Assembly (NCBI GenBank): GCA_009192285.1 | Contig: CM018604.1 | Span: forward strand, 620,001 to 684,000 | Length of the DNA stretch: 64,000 nt | Origin: Morchella semilibera | Lineage: Eukaryota > Ascomycota > Pezizomycetes > Pezizales > Morchellaceae | Direction of reading: 5' to 3' | Shown here: in pieces, positions 10,701-23,500 of the stretch | Layout: each line of letters starts with the position of its first letter | Numbering within the stretch: position 1 is the first letter of the stretch | Notes under the pieces: generated by a model | The model's database searches: none | What the model saw: only the letters and a program-made list of their open reading frames with translations | What the model was told of the DNA's origin: nothing | Made by a program: the position numbers and the translations under genes

Positions 10701-12838
10701 CCGAGAAACCAGCACTCGTACGTCCGTCTGGAATCACCAAAAATACTCACCCTATAGCTAAGAATATTCAACCGAGGTATTCGCTGCACCCACCCCAAAG
10801 CCATCACGTATTGATAACCTGGCTAAGGGTCTACGAGTTGTATCATCTGTGGGCAGTTGATCTCTATATGCTGTGAGTTCAACATGATAAAGAAAAATGA
10901 GACACGCCACAATGCAGCATGAAATAAACGTATCTGAATGTTCAGAAGGCATCCGTGCACACTATGGAGGCGGCAGAAAGCACTCAAGGGCGCCACTAGG
11001 AGGCATTAAATGCACCAGATATCAGATCATCCGCCTATCGATACTCTATCACCACCTTATTTGCCACTAGCTCGACGGATTCCTTTATATTCACGATAGA
11101 AGAGGATTTAACCACATACGGGAGTTCCTAATCGGTGAATTCTGGTGACTTCACCGATATTGTGTCTAGCCCAGCTCATCTAAGAAATTGACGCGAACTC
11201 CAATTTTACTGCAGGCGCAAGCCAGGTCGTCGGGGGCAGGGGTTATCACATGCACCTATATTCCAAATACAATCTTATGAGAGGTTCAGACTCGTGATAG
11301 CCGAGATATCCAGAGAAGCTTAGCCTTCAACGTCCCTCAAATACGGCGGGAGGTGTGAATTACAGTGTCACGATCGCGAGATCACAAGCTCAAATGCATA
11401 AAACCTGATACCAGGAACCAAAGTCAGAATAGGCAACCGATCAAAATACTGATATTAAAGGAACCCCGCTCGCGAAGAAACTAGGTCCCAGGAACTCGAT
11501 TCCTCAAGAGTTTGGGCCCCCAAATCTTTGGCGCCAACTACACCATCAGAATATATTTTCTTTTCACACTTTAGCCGAAACTGGAAAAACCCCAATATAA
11601 TTTGCATAGTCGTACCGTATCCATGGCACAACTGGAAACACATGATTACTCTACTTACACGTATGGTTGTTGACCAATCTTTCTTTCAGAGAGTATACCA
11701 TGTAGGTACTTTTGCTAGTGCTTAGTCGCCTCTGCAATATTTTTGGCGAATTCCGCGGGGAAAGACTAATCACTCTTCAAACTCTATTCTCTCCACAACC
11801 CCAGCTTTCCCCACCAAGTAATTAGTGATTCTGGTACTCTCTATGGTGGAACGGGCACGATATTAAACTTCAACTGGTCCAACAACGCTTTTTGGGATAT
11901 ATATATTACATTTCATTGACCTTGGACGATTTATACAATAAAGGAAACATCTATGATTAGGTTGCATAAATCCCACTATTCAACGCCAATATCAACGCAA
12001 TCAAACCTTTAAAACTTTTCCAGCGAATGCTTATCTTTAGGGGCGAAAAAAAAATATGAGACGGCCCTAGAGATTGGATATGATCATACTAGAAATACGT
12101 GCTTGTATGGCCTGATCGATAAATTACGGCGAATGAATTCATACCCAAACCTTGATACCTAGTGTCTGGGGGCAAAAGTCGGTTGCTACAACGCATAATG
12201 TATATATGCTCAATACAATTATTGGCGTCAAAGTCAATTATGACTGGTTAACCTAAATATGCACCTACATGGTACATAAATGTGTGCATTCTAGAAAGAA
12301 AAGAAAAGAAAAACTTCTCGGCTTCGAGGCCCGCAAAAATGGACCCCACAAAATCATAAAGCAATTCAAGCCACACAAGTGCCCGATTTTGTGCAACATT
12401 TAGCCTCAGTAAGCGGCTCAAAAACAAGGGAAACCACCTAACCTGGAAATAAACTTGGAGGCTAATTCTTCCGGTACCTTGCTGTAACAGCTGCCTTGCA
12501 TTATGGACGGAATTACGGGCCTCAATCCCGACGGACCGTCGATGTACGATGTGGACTGGCCTATGGTAACATACCAAACCCCACGAAGGTAGTAACCCCC
12601 GCGCGGAGAAACCTGACACTGGCCGTGCAAGCGATATTTTTTCTGGGATTGGGTTGGGCGCCCCAGGAACATGGTTAGAGTGTAATTTTTTTTTTAAATA
12701 TAGTGGAGTTATACAAACTCGGTGACAATTGGGAGTACATATAGGACGCTTCCCCAGCTCATGGTAGTAACTCTTGTTCATTCACCACCTTTCTCTAGAT
12801 CTTTCAAACGATCAATTTAAGGGAATCAGACAGTCAAC
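7799..12838. other. Long gene-poor intergenic region
   Basis: About 5 kb without a supported coding gene. It contains the foldback element at 8867-9213, a poly-C run near 8068-8079, many TA-rich microsatellite patches, and more than ten copies of the palindromic octamer TACATGTA (for example near 8551, 9072, 9232, 9602, 10194, 10402, 10430 and 10611). Short open frames (8300-8545 -, 10640-10876 +, 12248-12781 -) show no domain, conserved pattern or splice logic, so I do not call them. Confidence 0.6.
8867..9213. mobile_element. Foldback MITE, about 347 bp
   Basis: The two ends are inverted copies over about 40 bp. The left end reads GGTAAATGTGCCAAAAGTAA and continues into TTTTACCAACGGTAGTAAA. 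The right end is its reverse complement with a few substitutions (TTTACTACGGTTGGTAAAA, then TTACTTTTGACACATTTGCC). The interior has no open frame and carries two more TACATGTA copies. The exact ends and target duplication are not certain. No autonomous partner is visible in this window. Confidence 0.7.
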
Positions 12839-14596
12839 ATGGTTCCTAATCCTAATCAAAAAAGTCTCCAAGCCCAGATCGAGGCACCAAAGTTCGCAGA
12901 GGTTACCTGGTACAAAGATGCAGGTCTACGAAAGCTCTATGGTCTCTGTGCAATTATTATCCTGAGCTCTGCAACAACTGGTTTCGATGGGTACGTTTTG
13001 ACTACCATGTCAATATTGTGAATTATATTAATTGCGTATTTAGATCTATGATGAACGGTTTACAGATGGTCCCCGCCTGGCAGACCTTTTTCAACCATCC
13101 TAGTGGATCAATTCTAGGCCTTTTCAATGCTATCATGGGTATTGGGTCTATCTGCGGTCTCCCATTTGCGTAGGGTTTCCCTCAACATCATATAATTAAT
13201 TTTATAACTAAGAATTATCATAGGCCCTATATTTCCGACTTTCTAGGCCGTCGTCTTGCCATCTGCACCGGTATCTTTTTCATGATGCTCGGTATTGCCA
13301 TTCAAACTGCTTCCCAGAACTTTGGCATGTTCGTTTGTTCCAGATTTTTCATTGGATTCGGCTGCTCTATCTCCCAGGCATCTGCTCCCCTTCTCCTCAC
13401 AGAGATCTGCCATCCCCAACACAGAGGCAGAGTCACTGCTGTCTACAATACAACGTGGCATATTGGAGCTATTATTGCGACCTGGGTAACCTACGGTACC
13501 TTCAAGATGGAGAGCGATTGGTCATGGAGATCCCCGTCTATTATGCAAGCACTTCCTTCAGTGATCCAGCTCACCTGTCTATGGATGGTCCCTGAGTCAC
13601 CACGTTGGCTCTTGTCTAAGGATAAGCCCGAACAGGCCCTGAATGTCCTAGCTAGATATCATGCAAACGGCGACACCCAGGACCCACTTGTCCAATTCCA
13701 GTACCAGGAGATTAAGCATACAATTGAGATGGAGCAGAGTGTTAGCAGGAACACCGGATGGGGCGAGCTCTTTGCCACCAAGGGTAACCGCCACAGGATG
13801 ATTCTTATCATGACTGCAGGTCTTTTCTCCCAATGGTCTGGTAATGGTCTTGTCTCGTACTACTTTGGTGTTGTCATGAACACTATCGGTATCACAGACT
13901 CAGACACACAATTCAAAATCAACGGAGGTCTGTCTATTTGGAACTGGGTTGTTGCCATTTCCTTTGCGTTCTCCGTCGATAAGTTCGGGCGTCGCCCCCT
14001 ATTCCTGGCATCTACGGCTGGTATGCTGGTTGCATTCATTGTTTGGACCATCTGCTCTGCCCAGTACGCACTTCATGAGTCCAAGGCTGCAGGTCAGGCA
14101 GTTGTTGCTATGATCTTTATCTATAACACCACTTATAACTTTGCCTGGTCTGGGTTGTTGGTTGCCTACTCGGTCGAGATTCTTCCATACAGCATCCGTG
14201 CCAAGGGTCTCATGTAAGTTCTAATTCTTCAGTCTCTGTGCCCAAAAATCAAATCCTAACAGAAAAACTAGGTTGATGAATCTCTGTGTCCAAATCGCTC
14301 TTGTATTCAACCAGTACGTCAACCCTGTCGCTCTGGAAAAAATTGGCTGGAAATACTACATCTTCTACTGCGTCTGGATCGGATTTGAGTTGGTCGTAGT
14401 CTACTTATACTACGTCGAGACCAAGGGGCCAACCCTCGAGGAGATTGCAAAGATTTTCGACGGCGATGATGCCAAAGTTGCAAGGGTCCATGTCAAGGAG
14501 ACTGGCGATGTTGTTGCAGATCTGACCCCAGTTCAAAGTTATTCGGGTGAGAAGGGAACCGCCCAAGTGATTGAAAGGCCAGATGCGCATGTTTAG
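12839..14596 (+). CDS. MFS sugar transporter (lactose permease/hexose transporter type)
   Basis: Four exons, 12839-12990, 13044-13169, 13224-14213 and 14272-14596, give 530 residues. All three introns (53, 54 and 58 nt) are GT-AG and keep frame. The protein is a typical 12-span sugar porter (TC 2.A.1.1) of plasma membrane type. Visible hallmarks are the DFLGRR loop between spans 2 and 3, HRGRV, PESPRWLL after span 6, DKFGRRP between spans 8 and 9, and VETKGPTLEEI after span 12. A hydrophilic cytosolic tail follows. The overall pattern (NGLQMVPAWQTFFNHP, WSGNGLVSYYF, NTTYNFAWSGLLVAY) is that of the fungal lactose permease-like branch. Substrate cannot be assigned from sequence. It stands alone, not in a visible sugar-utilisation cluster. 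It appears intact. Confidence 0.95.
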
Positions 14597-15608
14597 GCGT
14601 GAATATTTTAGTACATAGGGTTGTATTTCATTTGTTGGTTACACTGGGGGCGGGAAATGTTTTTAATTACTGAAGATTAATCTTTTATTGATTTGTCGTC
14701 CATATATCTTGAGTTTGAACTCTGCTAGGCTAGGCTTGACGGCCAAGAAAAAGGAGAAAAAGCAAAAGAATTTTTATTTAGCTATATGTTAGTCTCGTGC
14801 CCAGCCTGTGGTGATGCTCTGCACACAGCACAACAAAACAACAGTCTGGGAACGAGACTAGCCTTTTGTAATACGGGATAAGACAAGCATATGACAGGCA
14901 TACCCCAAAGAAATAATTTTTCCGTGTGGTTTGCGGGGTGAATTATAATCAAAACTTGCCTCGTATAAAGTAGGTACAAGTACGACATAGCTTGTGGGAC
15001 CCTGGATAAAGTTAACCTAACCCCAAGATAGAAACCCTGGCAACCGTTATAGCGTTTTTTCAATGACCCCGCCAGTGGGAGGGGTTCCCGGGCACGCGCT
15101 GGAGCTAAAGTGCTGTTAGCGTTAACTAAATGTAAAATGTAACGGGAACGAGTAGGTACATGCATTCACTAATAGGCTAAATGCGAAAGCTTGTCCGGTC
15201 AGACTTTTGACATTTGTGCTCTGGCTCATGATCACTACTCTTGAAAAACGACATGAAATTGTAATTAATACTTGTAAGTACAGAGTAGGGTAGGAAACTC
15301 TGCTAGGAGAAAAAAATTGAAAACGTGACCCCGCGGGATGGGTGGATATATATATATATGTGAGCTAAACCTTTGAAAACCTGGCAATCTGGAATTTCGA
15401 TTTCACATATATACCGCGTGTTGTGACGTAATATAGGGTATCTAAGCTAGCTTTTAATCTAGATCTATGCAAAGAGGCAGACACGGTTAGATCTGTCCGA
15501 ACTATTGGCCTACATGTAGCTACATGGATCAGATTAGATGCACTAACTGCCCTTTCCCACCATTTAGGTTTGATTCCTCGCTATATATATGAGCTATCCC
15601 ACTAACTA
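14597..15608. other. Intergenic DNA with a small foldback
   Basis: No gene is visible. At 14790-14804 and 14846-14860 there are 15-bp inverted arms (TAGTCTCGTGCCCAG and its complement, one mismatch) around a 41-nt loop. Near 15348 there is a (TA)n patch. Confidence 0.6.
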
Positions 15609-15649
15609 CAGTTTCCGGTAGAATTATTGCGAAAACAGGGGTTAGCGAG
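15609..15649 (+). repeat. Left TIR of the Tc1/mariner element
   Basis: Starts CAGTTTCCGGTAGAATTATT, 41 bp. The exact reverse complement is at 17131-17171. The TA target duplication lies immediately outside. Confidence 0.95.
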
Positions 15650-15783
15650 TGCGCTAAAAAAGCCTAGCGAGTATCAAAATCTATGGTGACTCCAAATGGA
15701 CTGAGAGACGTGAGTGTCAAGTATATCTGATTTACTCTATATACAGCTATAGTTCCTGCCTGTTCAAACCCGATCCCAACCAG

Positions 15784-16885
15784 CTACCATCTAGTGTGAC
15801 CACCATTGGCAGTGATCACTGCCTCAATGCGTTCAGGCATGTTGTCTATACATCTGGTGATATCCTCGGCAGTGATGAGATTCCATTCCTCCAGGATTGC
15901 TGCTCTCACTTCTGCTCTTCCTCTGGGTCTAGGTCTTCTTTCATTAAGACGGGTTTTAAGAAGACTCCAGATATTTTCAATAGGGTTAAGATCAGGTGAG
16001 GAGGTAGGCCAATCAAGAGAAGGAATTCTAAAGTGGTTACGGACATTCTGTTTTATTATTAGTAAATATTTTATGGAAAAAAAAGAAAAAAAAACATACT
16101 TGAGTTGAAATTGCCCGATGAGCTGGAGCATGATCTTCCATAACCGGAAGCCATTGATTATTGTTTTGACATTCTTGGAACCAGAAGGGTTGTAGGATAG
16201 GAATAAGGATATGGTTGATATACGTATGGGCTGTAATTGTCCCCCAATCATCTTTTTCCCATAGTACGATGATTTTCTTACCACCTGCTCCTAAAATACC
16301 CCCCCAAACCATAATTGAATCCTCTTTAGCAAACTTTGGAACCAAACAATCATCAAGAAATTCTTCAGCAATTGCTCGGGTAACATATATCTTCCTTCGT
16401 GATCCCCCTAACCAAATATAACATTCATCTGTCCAGATAACCTTCCTCCAATCCTGAACTGTCCAATGACGGTGTTCAAGAGCAAATCGTAGTCGTCTAT
16501 CTCTCTTAACCTGGTTCAAAAATGGCTTTTTTCTTGCAACACGGCGGTGATAACCTTCTTTGGCAAAGGCAATTCGTAGGGTCTTGTCTGAGGCTTCGAT
16601 ACCTTGTTCCTGTGCTATTTCAGAGAGCGGTTTCCGTCTGTTTTCAGCTGTAGAAGTTGCAGTAAAAACCAGGATACGGCGGGTAGGTGTATCAATCTTG
16701 ATTTTGCGTCCGCATCGACCATTTCTTTGTGGTGTAGCTGGCGAATTGCATATTTGCCAAACAGTAGAAACTGCTAAACCTTGATCTTCAGCAATTCGCT
16801 GGATGGTCCAACCGGCTTTATGTCGAAGTGCCTGGATATAACACCTTTTCTTATAGCTGACGTCCTCTGTCCTGACCGTTACCAT
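15784..16885 (-). CDS. Tc1-like DD34E transposase
   Basis: Exon 1 is 16885-16100 and exon 2 is 16047-15784, with a 52-nt intron (16048-16099, GTATGT...CTG-side CAG acceptor); 349 residues. The N-terminal half contains helix-turn-helix-like segments (RIAEDQGLAVSTVWQI and the following Arg-rich linker). The catalytic half reads WTDECYIW (first Asp), VMEDHAPAHRA (second Asp) and PDLNPIENIW (Glu), the last two separated by 34 residues, as in Tc1. The intron lies between the second Asp and the Glu, so unspliced mRNA would give an inactive protein. The reaction is cut-and-paste transposition at TA. The gene lies entirely between the TIRs and looks undamaged. Confidence 0.93.
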
Positions 16886-17130
16886 GGTGATTCAATTGCA
16901 AATACTGATAATCGATTACTGAAGAGAAGGAAAAAATATCTGAACCGTGGCTCAGTAACCCTTCTTAAACACCGGGTTTTTCATAAATTTTTACCACTGC
17001 CCGTGAACCTCTGCAAATTTTTCACCTTGACCGTGAACCTCTGCAAATTTTTCACCTGTACCGTGAACCGTGACCTGAGGTTCTCTGTCCACCAATAAAA
17101 CCATTCGCCACCTCTGAAGCCCCACAGCAC

Positions 17131-17171
17131 CTCGCTAACCCCTGTTTTCGCAATAATTCTACCGGAAACTG
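17131..17171 (-). repeat. Right TIR of the Tc1/mariner element
   Basis: Exact inverted copy of 15609-15649. The element ends with G at 17171, followed by TA. Confidence 0.95.
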
Positions 17172-17344
17172 TACATGTAATGATCAATCAAGCTTACAAG
17201 TTAGCTAGATAGTCCAGCTAACTTCTATCTAGTCCAAATGATAGAATTTAGTTCTAATTACTATTACTATAGTTTGATCATGATCACCTATCTTCAACGA
17301 CCCTGTTAGGATCCCACCTTGGATCTTTTAAACGGTTTATTTGA

Positions 17345-17368
17345 CTCTACCAGCCATGTAAATGAATC
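17345..17368 (+). repeat. Left TIR of element A
   Basis: Begins CTCTACCAGCC, the same 11 bp as the left end of element B. Immediately inside (17360-17381) is a palindrome AAATGAATC-TTTT-GATTCATTT. Confidence 0.8.
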
Positions 17369-17499
17369 TTTTGATTCATTTCCTCAGCAAACGAGTTTTT
17401 CGAAATGAATCTTTTGATTCCTTTTCGGGCTAGGCTTTTGTAAAAGGCACTCGGATTCATTTATTCATAGATAAATTTAAGGTTTCGTCGGGTATATAC

Positions 17500-20260
17500 C
17501 CTGTCTTTTCCCTATTTCGTGCTAGTGCGCGTCGTCATCTTATATTTGACATTATTTGATATTTTAAAATGCACATTTCCTATCTTCCGCGTCGTGGTGT
17601 AAATTATTTGTTGCGTTACTTGTTCCTTTATGTTTTTATGTGTCGATATATGTGTGTATTAAATGGATGATCGTGGTCATTTAGATTTCATTGAGTATGC
17701 AACACGGGTTTTTGTTGTATATGTGTTATGAAATGTGTTTATTTAATGGTAGTCTCTCTTTGTCCATTTGTCTCTCTTTTTTATCTAGTGTTTAAGCTAC
17801 TAATTCCCTGTTTTGTTGGCTCGTTGAGGTTAACGTCTGTTTTTCTGATGCATTAATGTATTCTATTCTTCATATACACTGTTCTCTGATTTATTGTTTT
17901 TGCCATTTCTTGTGTCATTTGCTCGTATATACCGTTTTTTGATATTTTGATGTGCACTTTATGCCGTGTATCCTTTTTTTGTTCCGTATTGTGATATTTT
18001 GATGTATGCTTTATATCGTGTATCCTTTTTCTGTCCCGTTTTTTGATATTTTGATGTGCATTTTATGCCGTATATCCTTTTTTTGTGTATTTTATTATCC
18101 TTTTTATTGTTTCTATTTGCTTGGCTCTCTGCCATTTGCCTTCTATCTCGTGTTGTCTGCTAGTGTGTTACATTTTTTGATGCTTTACTTTATGTTTTAC
18201 ATTGAGTACCATTTATATATTATATTTATTTGATCCTTTTTTCGTTTCGTTTCGTTTTTTTGTTGCGATTTTCTATATTGTGTCGTTTTATCTGATACTT
18301 CAATGGGTATTTTACACGATGTTACATTCTTTTACATTTTTCGTGTGTTTTTTCATATTATATACCCTCTTCGTAATGATATTTGATACCTTGCGATCTA
18401 TTTTGATTCCTTATTTGAGTATTTATTTGGTGTATACTTTTTTGGTGCATTTAGTCTCTCTTTTTTCTATGTCAATTATTTGATTATATATTAACGCACT
18501 GTAACATGCGGTGTGATTTGCTTTATTTGATGTTTTAATGTATTCTTTATTTAATGTACGCATTCTTTGATGTGTTTAATCACCCTCTTTTCTGTGTCGA
18601 TTATTTGATTATATATTATCGTATTTTATTTGATGTGTTAATGTATCCTTTATTTGATGTACGCTTTTTTTGATGTGTTTCGTCTCTTCATTTTGTGTGT
18701 CGGTTATTTGATTATATATTTTTACGTTGTCTTGCCGTAGTGCATGACAATGTGTTACTTTATATGATCTTTTGATCTACCCTTTTGTCTTTATCTGATA
18801 TGTTATTTCTGCCTTTTCGTGTTCTGGCCGTTCGTATTGGGTTTCGTCCATTTATTTGATTCGTTGATTTATCCTTTATGTTGTATATCATTTTTTTGTG
18901 TTATTCATCTATACATTTTATGTGTATTATTTCCGGCTATCCTTATTATGACTTAATATCACGCATTCTTTGATTTTTTGATTCACATTTTCTATTGTCT
19001 ATCAATTGTTTGTGTGTTTTAAATATCTTTTATTGTACTCTTTAAAGCTTTTGATAGCCCATACCGTATATAATCGTGCCCTTAACACATTATTATACAT
19101 TTTAGTTGTGTTTTTTATTTATTATTTTTTATCTGTCATTTTTTATCCTATTGATTTGCACTTTCGGATATAGCCTTCTGGTGGTACCGTTGTGTTTGTT
19201 CGTGCTGTTTCATTTATTGATACTTTATATACCTATTTTTTTTATATCATTTTACCTGTATATAGTTTTGCTTCCCGAGATCTCCTTATTCTATCCACAT
19301 ACCTTGCTAGTCCTACCGCATTGTATACCTATGTGTCCCTTTCTATTACACATTATCTGTGTACTATTTTATCTTGGTGCCTCGCGCGAGCTCGTTCGCG
19401 TCTTGCATGCACTCTTGCCGTATTTTTTGAGCGCATTGTTCGCGCATGGTATACGTATCAATTTATTGATACTTTATCATGCGATTGAATGTACCAGTGT
19501 TGTTGCATGAGATGGTTGCTGCTAGTGCTTCTTGGAGCTCAGTTAACGCATGAGTACTACATGTATATCCAATTTTATATGTATCATAATGTACACATAT
19601 ATTGTGACATTATGTATCTATTTTTATGAAACAATGTTCTTGCATTTTTCTTTGATATTTTAGTGTGGAATTTCCATGTCACCTGTTTAGTAGGTTATGG
19701 TCCGTGTTGTATGCGTATATGTGCCTATATGAATGTATTTAAAATACCGTTTACCTGATTCATTTTTATGCGTATATATTGCATACTTTTTTGGTGGTAA
19801 TTACTATTGTCTTAATTTGTCCATTTATCGACTCTATGCCATGTGATCTCTTAAGTGTTGTCTTAAGTGTTGTCTTCACAATCGTATTGGTGTACTATAT
19901 GCATTTACATATGTCATATTGTGTCCAATTATACGATCAATATTACCTATCCTTTTTTTATATTCATTTACGTTTCACTGTTGGCCGCTGAGTTATTTCT
20001 ACGTTACAAATACCATATTCAAATTATGTGTATTTTCTTGTCCATTATATTTACTCTTATTTGGCTATCCTTAAATTACAAATTTTGTTATTCATTTCTC
20101 TTCAGCATTGATTCACGTATTTCCATCTCTTACCAGTTGTGTATGCGCCTGGTACATGTACACGGCTTAGATGAAAAGTGTCATATAATGGCGGTGGTAT
20201 ATTGGTTAATTATATTACATGCTAAAACGAATACCAAATGTGTTATTTAATATGTGTTTA
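17500..20260. repeat. T-rich left subterminal region of element A
   Basis: About 2.8 kb with extreme T excess on the + strand and loosely repeated motifs such as TTTTGATATTTTGATGTG and (C/T)GTGTATCCTTTTT. Open frames here (for example 18006-18483 and 19106-19510) consist of hydrophobic low-complexity translation of T-rich DNA and are not genes. The opposite flank (26.9-28.1 kb) is purine-rich, so both flanks are pyrimidine-rich when read inward. Confidence 0.7.
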
Positions 20261-20535
20261 AAATAAATAATTAAATACTCCCAGCCGAATACTAGGTGTG
20301 AAGCCTATGTACCTATAGTATATATTAAACAGGTATAAAAATGGCTATATTAAATGACAACGTTAAATGTGTATATAAATGGGTATACAAATAAATGGAT
20401 ATATAAACGAGTACAAAAATGAGTATATATATACACATTTAATATAGGTCACTTCTTCGTTTCAATAGTCTCGCCGTTAATATTACGTGTTCAGAATGAA
20501 GAAAGACTCGTTGTACTATATTCATTGATGACTAA

Positions 20536-23500
20536 TCAAATAGTGACTATACTGGCATTATCAACTACCTCCTCCCAAGCGAATAGCTTCTTTGGCCAAA
20601 AACATGATGTTTTGGACACGTAAAACAATCTATTACGTGATTCCACAAATCCAACCAGCTCTTGTATATCCCTCAAATCAATGAACTCCTTGATAGAGTC
20701 TTTGATCTTATATGCCAGCTTTCTCTTCCGGATCCTACCAAACAAATGGCGCTGTACATATACAAGCAATTGTGTGGATTCTTCGCCAGGCACTTTATGG
20801 TTTAAATATAACAGTACTCTTCCGAAGTATGATATGTCTTGGTTAGTCTCTTCCCGTATAGTGTATCTGATATGAGAGTCATCCCGTTTTAACTGACTTG
20901 CATTCCCTCCGTCACGTCGGCAGTCCATATTAGACATCTTGGAACCTACGAGTTCGTACTCGAACTGATTATTGAACCCAATACCTGCCACTGCACGCCC
21001 CCATGTAGTGAAAACGGTATCAGGAGTCAATAGGCTTTTTATATCTTCATATCGGTGGTTCTCGATATAATAGACACGCAGATGAGCCCTTTCGTACTGC
21101 GTAAACCTTCGGTTCTTTCTGGGACGCATAAGGAGATAGTTTGGATATGTGTATATCTCAAATCTATCGCCTTCATCTAGATCGAACAAGAGTCTGCCGT
21201 GTGCATCTAGGGTATTATTCCTCTGCTTCATATTGTCTGGGATATTCGCAATATATGGAAGGAAGCGCATCCTCTCAGCTTCTAATATACCCAATGATAT
21301 ATTGCGATTGGGTGAAGACCGGCTGTGGACCATCGCCTTGATGAACCCGCACATCCTCTCCATAGCGTACTGATGGTATATCACAGTGGGGCCACACAAT
21401 CGCATCGACGTAGCCAGATGGAGCAAACCATGCACTTGTGTAGTGCAGCAAGATAGACGTTCCCTTTCATATCGATAGTACAGACGCTCATACTCTTTCA
21501 CAGCATGTATCATATCCCTCTCCATCTCTTGGATCTCGTGAGGATATAGAGAATACTGGCGCGCTTTCTCTGTGGCCAATGCTAGGTGGTGCCATTGCTG
21601 GTATTCCTCTTCCGGCAAGCGTCTGTTGAGCACGACGGGGGATATAATATGCATGAAATTCAATAACTCTGTGGCTTTATAACTGCCGTGATATTTACTA
21701 ATATCGCGTAGGGCCTTGCCAAATTGACTAGGTATCATTTTCCGTGATGATGAGATCTCCTTTCCGATCGCCGTCCATGTCTTTGTGGATAGCACATACC
21801 CTTCCCCACCAAACCCGCCGGCAGCTCTATCCCCTGGTCTGTTCTGCCTTTGTTCAAATATATTCATCCAATGGGCTATATATAACCGCGGTGTGTTCTC
21901 ATCCAATAGATGCATCACGTCTGGCGTGAAACACCATGGATATACGATGGATTTCAATTTAGAGAAAACAGGCTCCCCATTGGTCCCGATTATTTTTCCC
22001 CATGCGTAGTTCCCTCCCCTCTCCACCGCTTTGTGGTTGTCCCGTAGCTCTGAGTCCCTATAAACTGGGAGCCGATATGGGTCCCATTCACGTTCGGGAT
22101 AGTACATCTCTTTTTTTGATTGGCGCCTTCGTGTAGCTTGACTAGGCTGACTAGCATGTTCATCTTCTGGTAGGGGTGGAGGCGGCGGACGTAAAGGGCA
22201 GTAAACATGACCTGCGCTGACCCCATGAATCGAACAGAACCTACAACACCGATATGAATTGGGCCCTGCCAAGTTATCAGTCTCTCTATCGTTCACATGG
22301 AATTGGTAATGAAGAGAGTATCCACGTACCAGTCCATTTCATAAGCTTCGCCATCGCCATAGTATCGCCTGATACCAGCGCAATATGAGCCTTCAAAGTG
22401 AATACCTCTTTATTTAGCCCGTCCCATGCATCCACGCCTCGCTGCAACTCCGCAAACTCTTTCATCAGAGGTAACAAAAAGGATCCTATGTCCTTTGGGT
22501 TATTCGGTCCTGGAATTATACCAGATAGCATCATATGTTTTTTTAAAACACGCAGGTTTGGAGGCAGGTTGAGGTTAATCAATAAAAAAGGCCAGATATC
22601 AAAAACACCTATTTTGAAGAGTGAGAAGCCATCCGTAGTGAAAATGAACCCAACATCTCTTGGATCACGCCAAAGTCCTCGCTGTGTATACAGTTGCCGA
22701 CATATCTCACCACCCCAATAATCTGTAATCTTGCTGGGTCCTGGAGGCGTGCCGTCTGAGCCCTCGGGACTTCCAGACGCAGTCCAAGGAGCGTTGAGAT
22801 CAGCAGATTGCTTGTAATCCATGGTTTGCCGTACATACTCTGGGTCAGAATACAATAGGCGCAGACGATGAATCAACGGTATATAATCGAACGTTTTCCA
22901 CGGCTGTCCTTTGGGATTCAGGCGCGATGTTTCGCAAACAGGACATTTATCCATCTCCGGGAACGCAGCAAAGCAGACGCAGTTATTAGCACACACATCA
23001 TATCGGACATGGTATATCTGCGTGATATTTGCGATAACCCTACGGGTTCTACGTTCACGACATATATATTCCGACTTATCAACGCCTTCATTATCCATAA
23101 CAGCAAACTCCTTTATTGCTTCGATATAACGTTTGTGACTTTCATCCGAAACATTGCCCAACAGGCGTATTTGTAGCAGACGTGCCTGCCGTAATATACC
23201 TGGATCTATGTCGACATTGGGTATACTGGGATAAGGGAAGTTTTCATAGTCTGGTATAGCCCCATCGTTATCCTCAAAGTCGCTAAAACCATCGTCTTCG
23301 TATTCAGATTCTTCATCTTCTGCTACCGCTATATCTGAGAGAGAGTCGTTGGATCTAGTTTCGAACAGCGCTATTTCCTCAAAAGGATCAACCTGAGAAT
23401 CGTAATAGCTTTCACGATCAGACCCGACAGGTTCCATTTCTTGCTCCTCGTATTGATTTGGAAATGATGAATTTGATTGGACGCTTGATTGTACTCCGAT

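Larger units (their letters stand above)
15609..17171 (-). mobile_element. Complete Tc1/mariner-family DNA transposon
   Basis: A 1563-bp element flanked by the expected TA dinucleotide on both sides (15607-15608 and 17172-17173). The 41-bp terminal inverted repeats (15609-15649 and 17131-17171) are identical as read, start CAGTTTCCGGTAGAATTATT and end at the GTTAGCGAG side. The single gene inside is open. Perfect TIRs plus an open transposase suggest a young, possibly mobile copy. Confidence 0.95.

Noticed and set aside
12248-12781. 177-codon minus-strand frame upstream of the sugar transporter
   Set aside because: Compositionally random, overlaps the transporter promoter, and shows no domain.
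18006-20250. Several 70-134-codon hydrophobic frames in the T-rich region
   Set aside because: They are Phe/Leu/Ile/Tyr-rich translations of T-rich DNA, in several frames at once.
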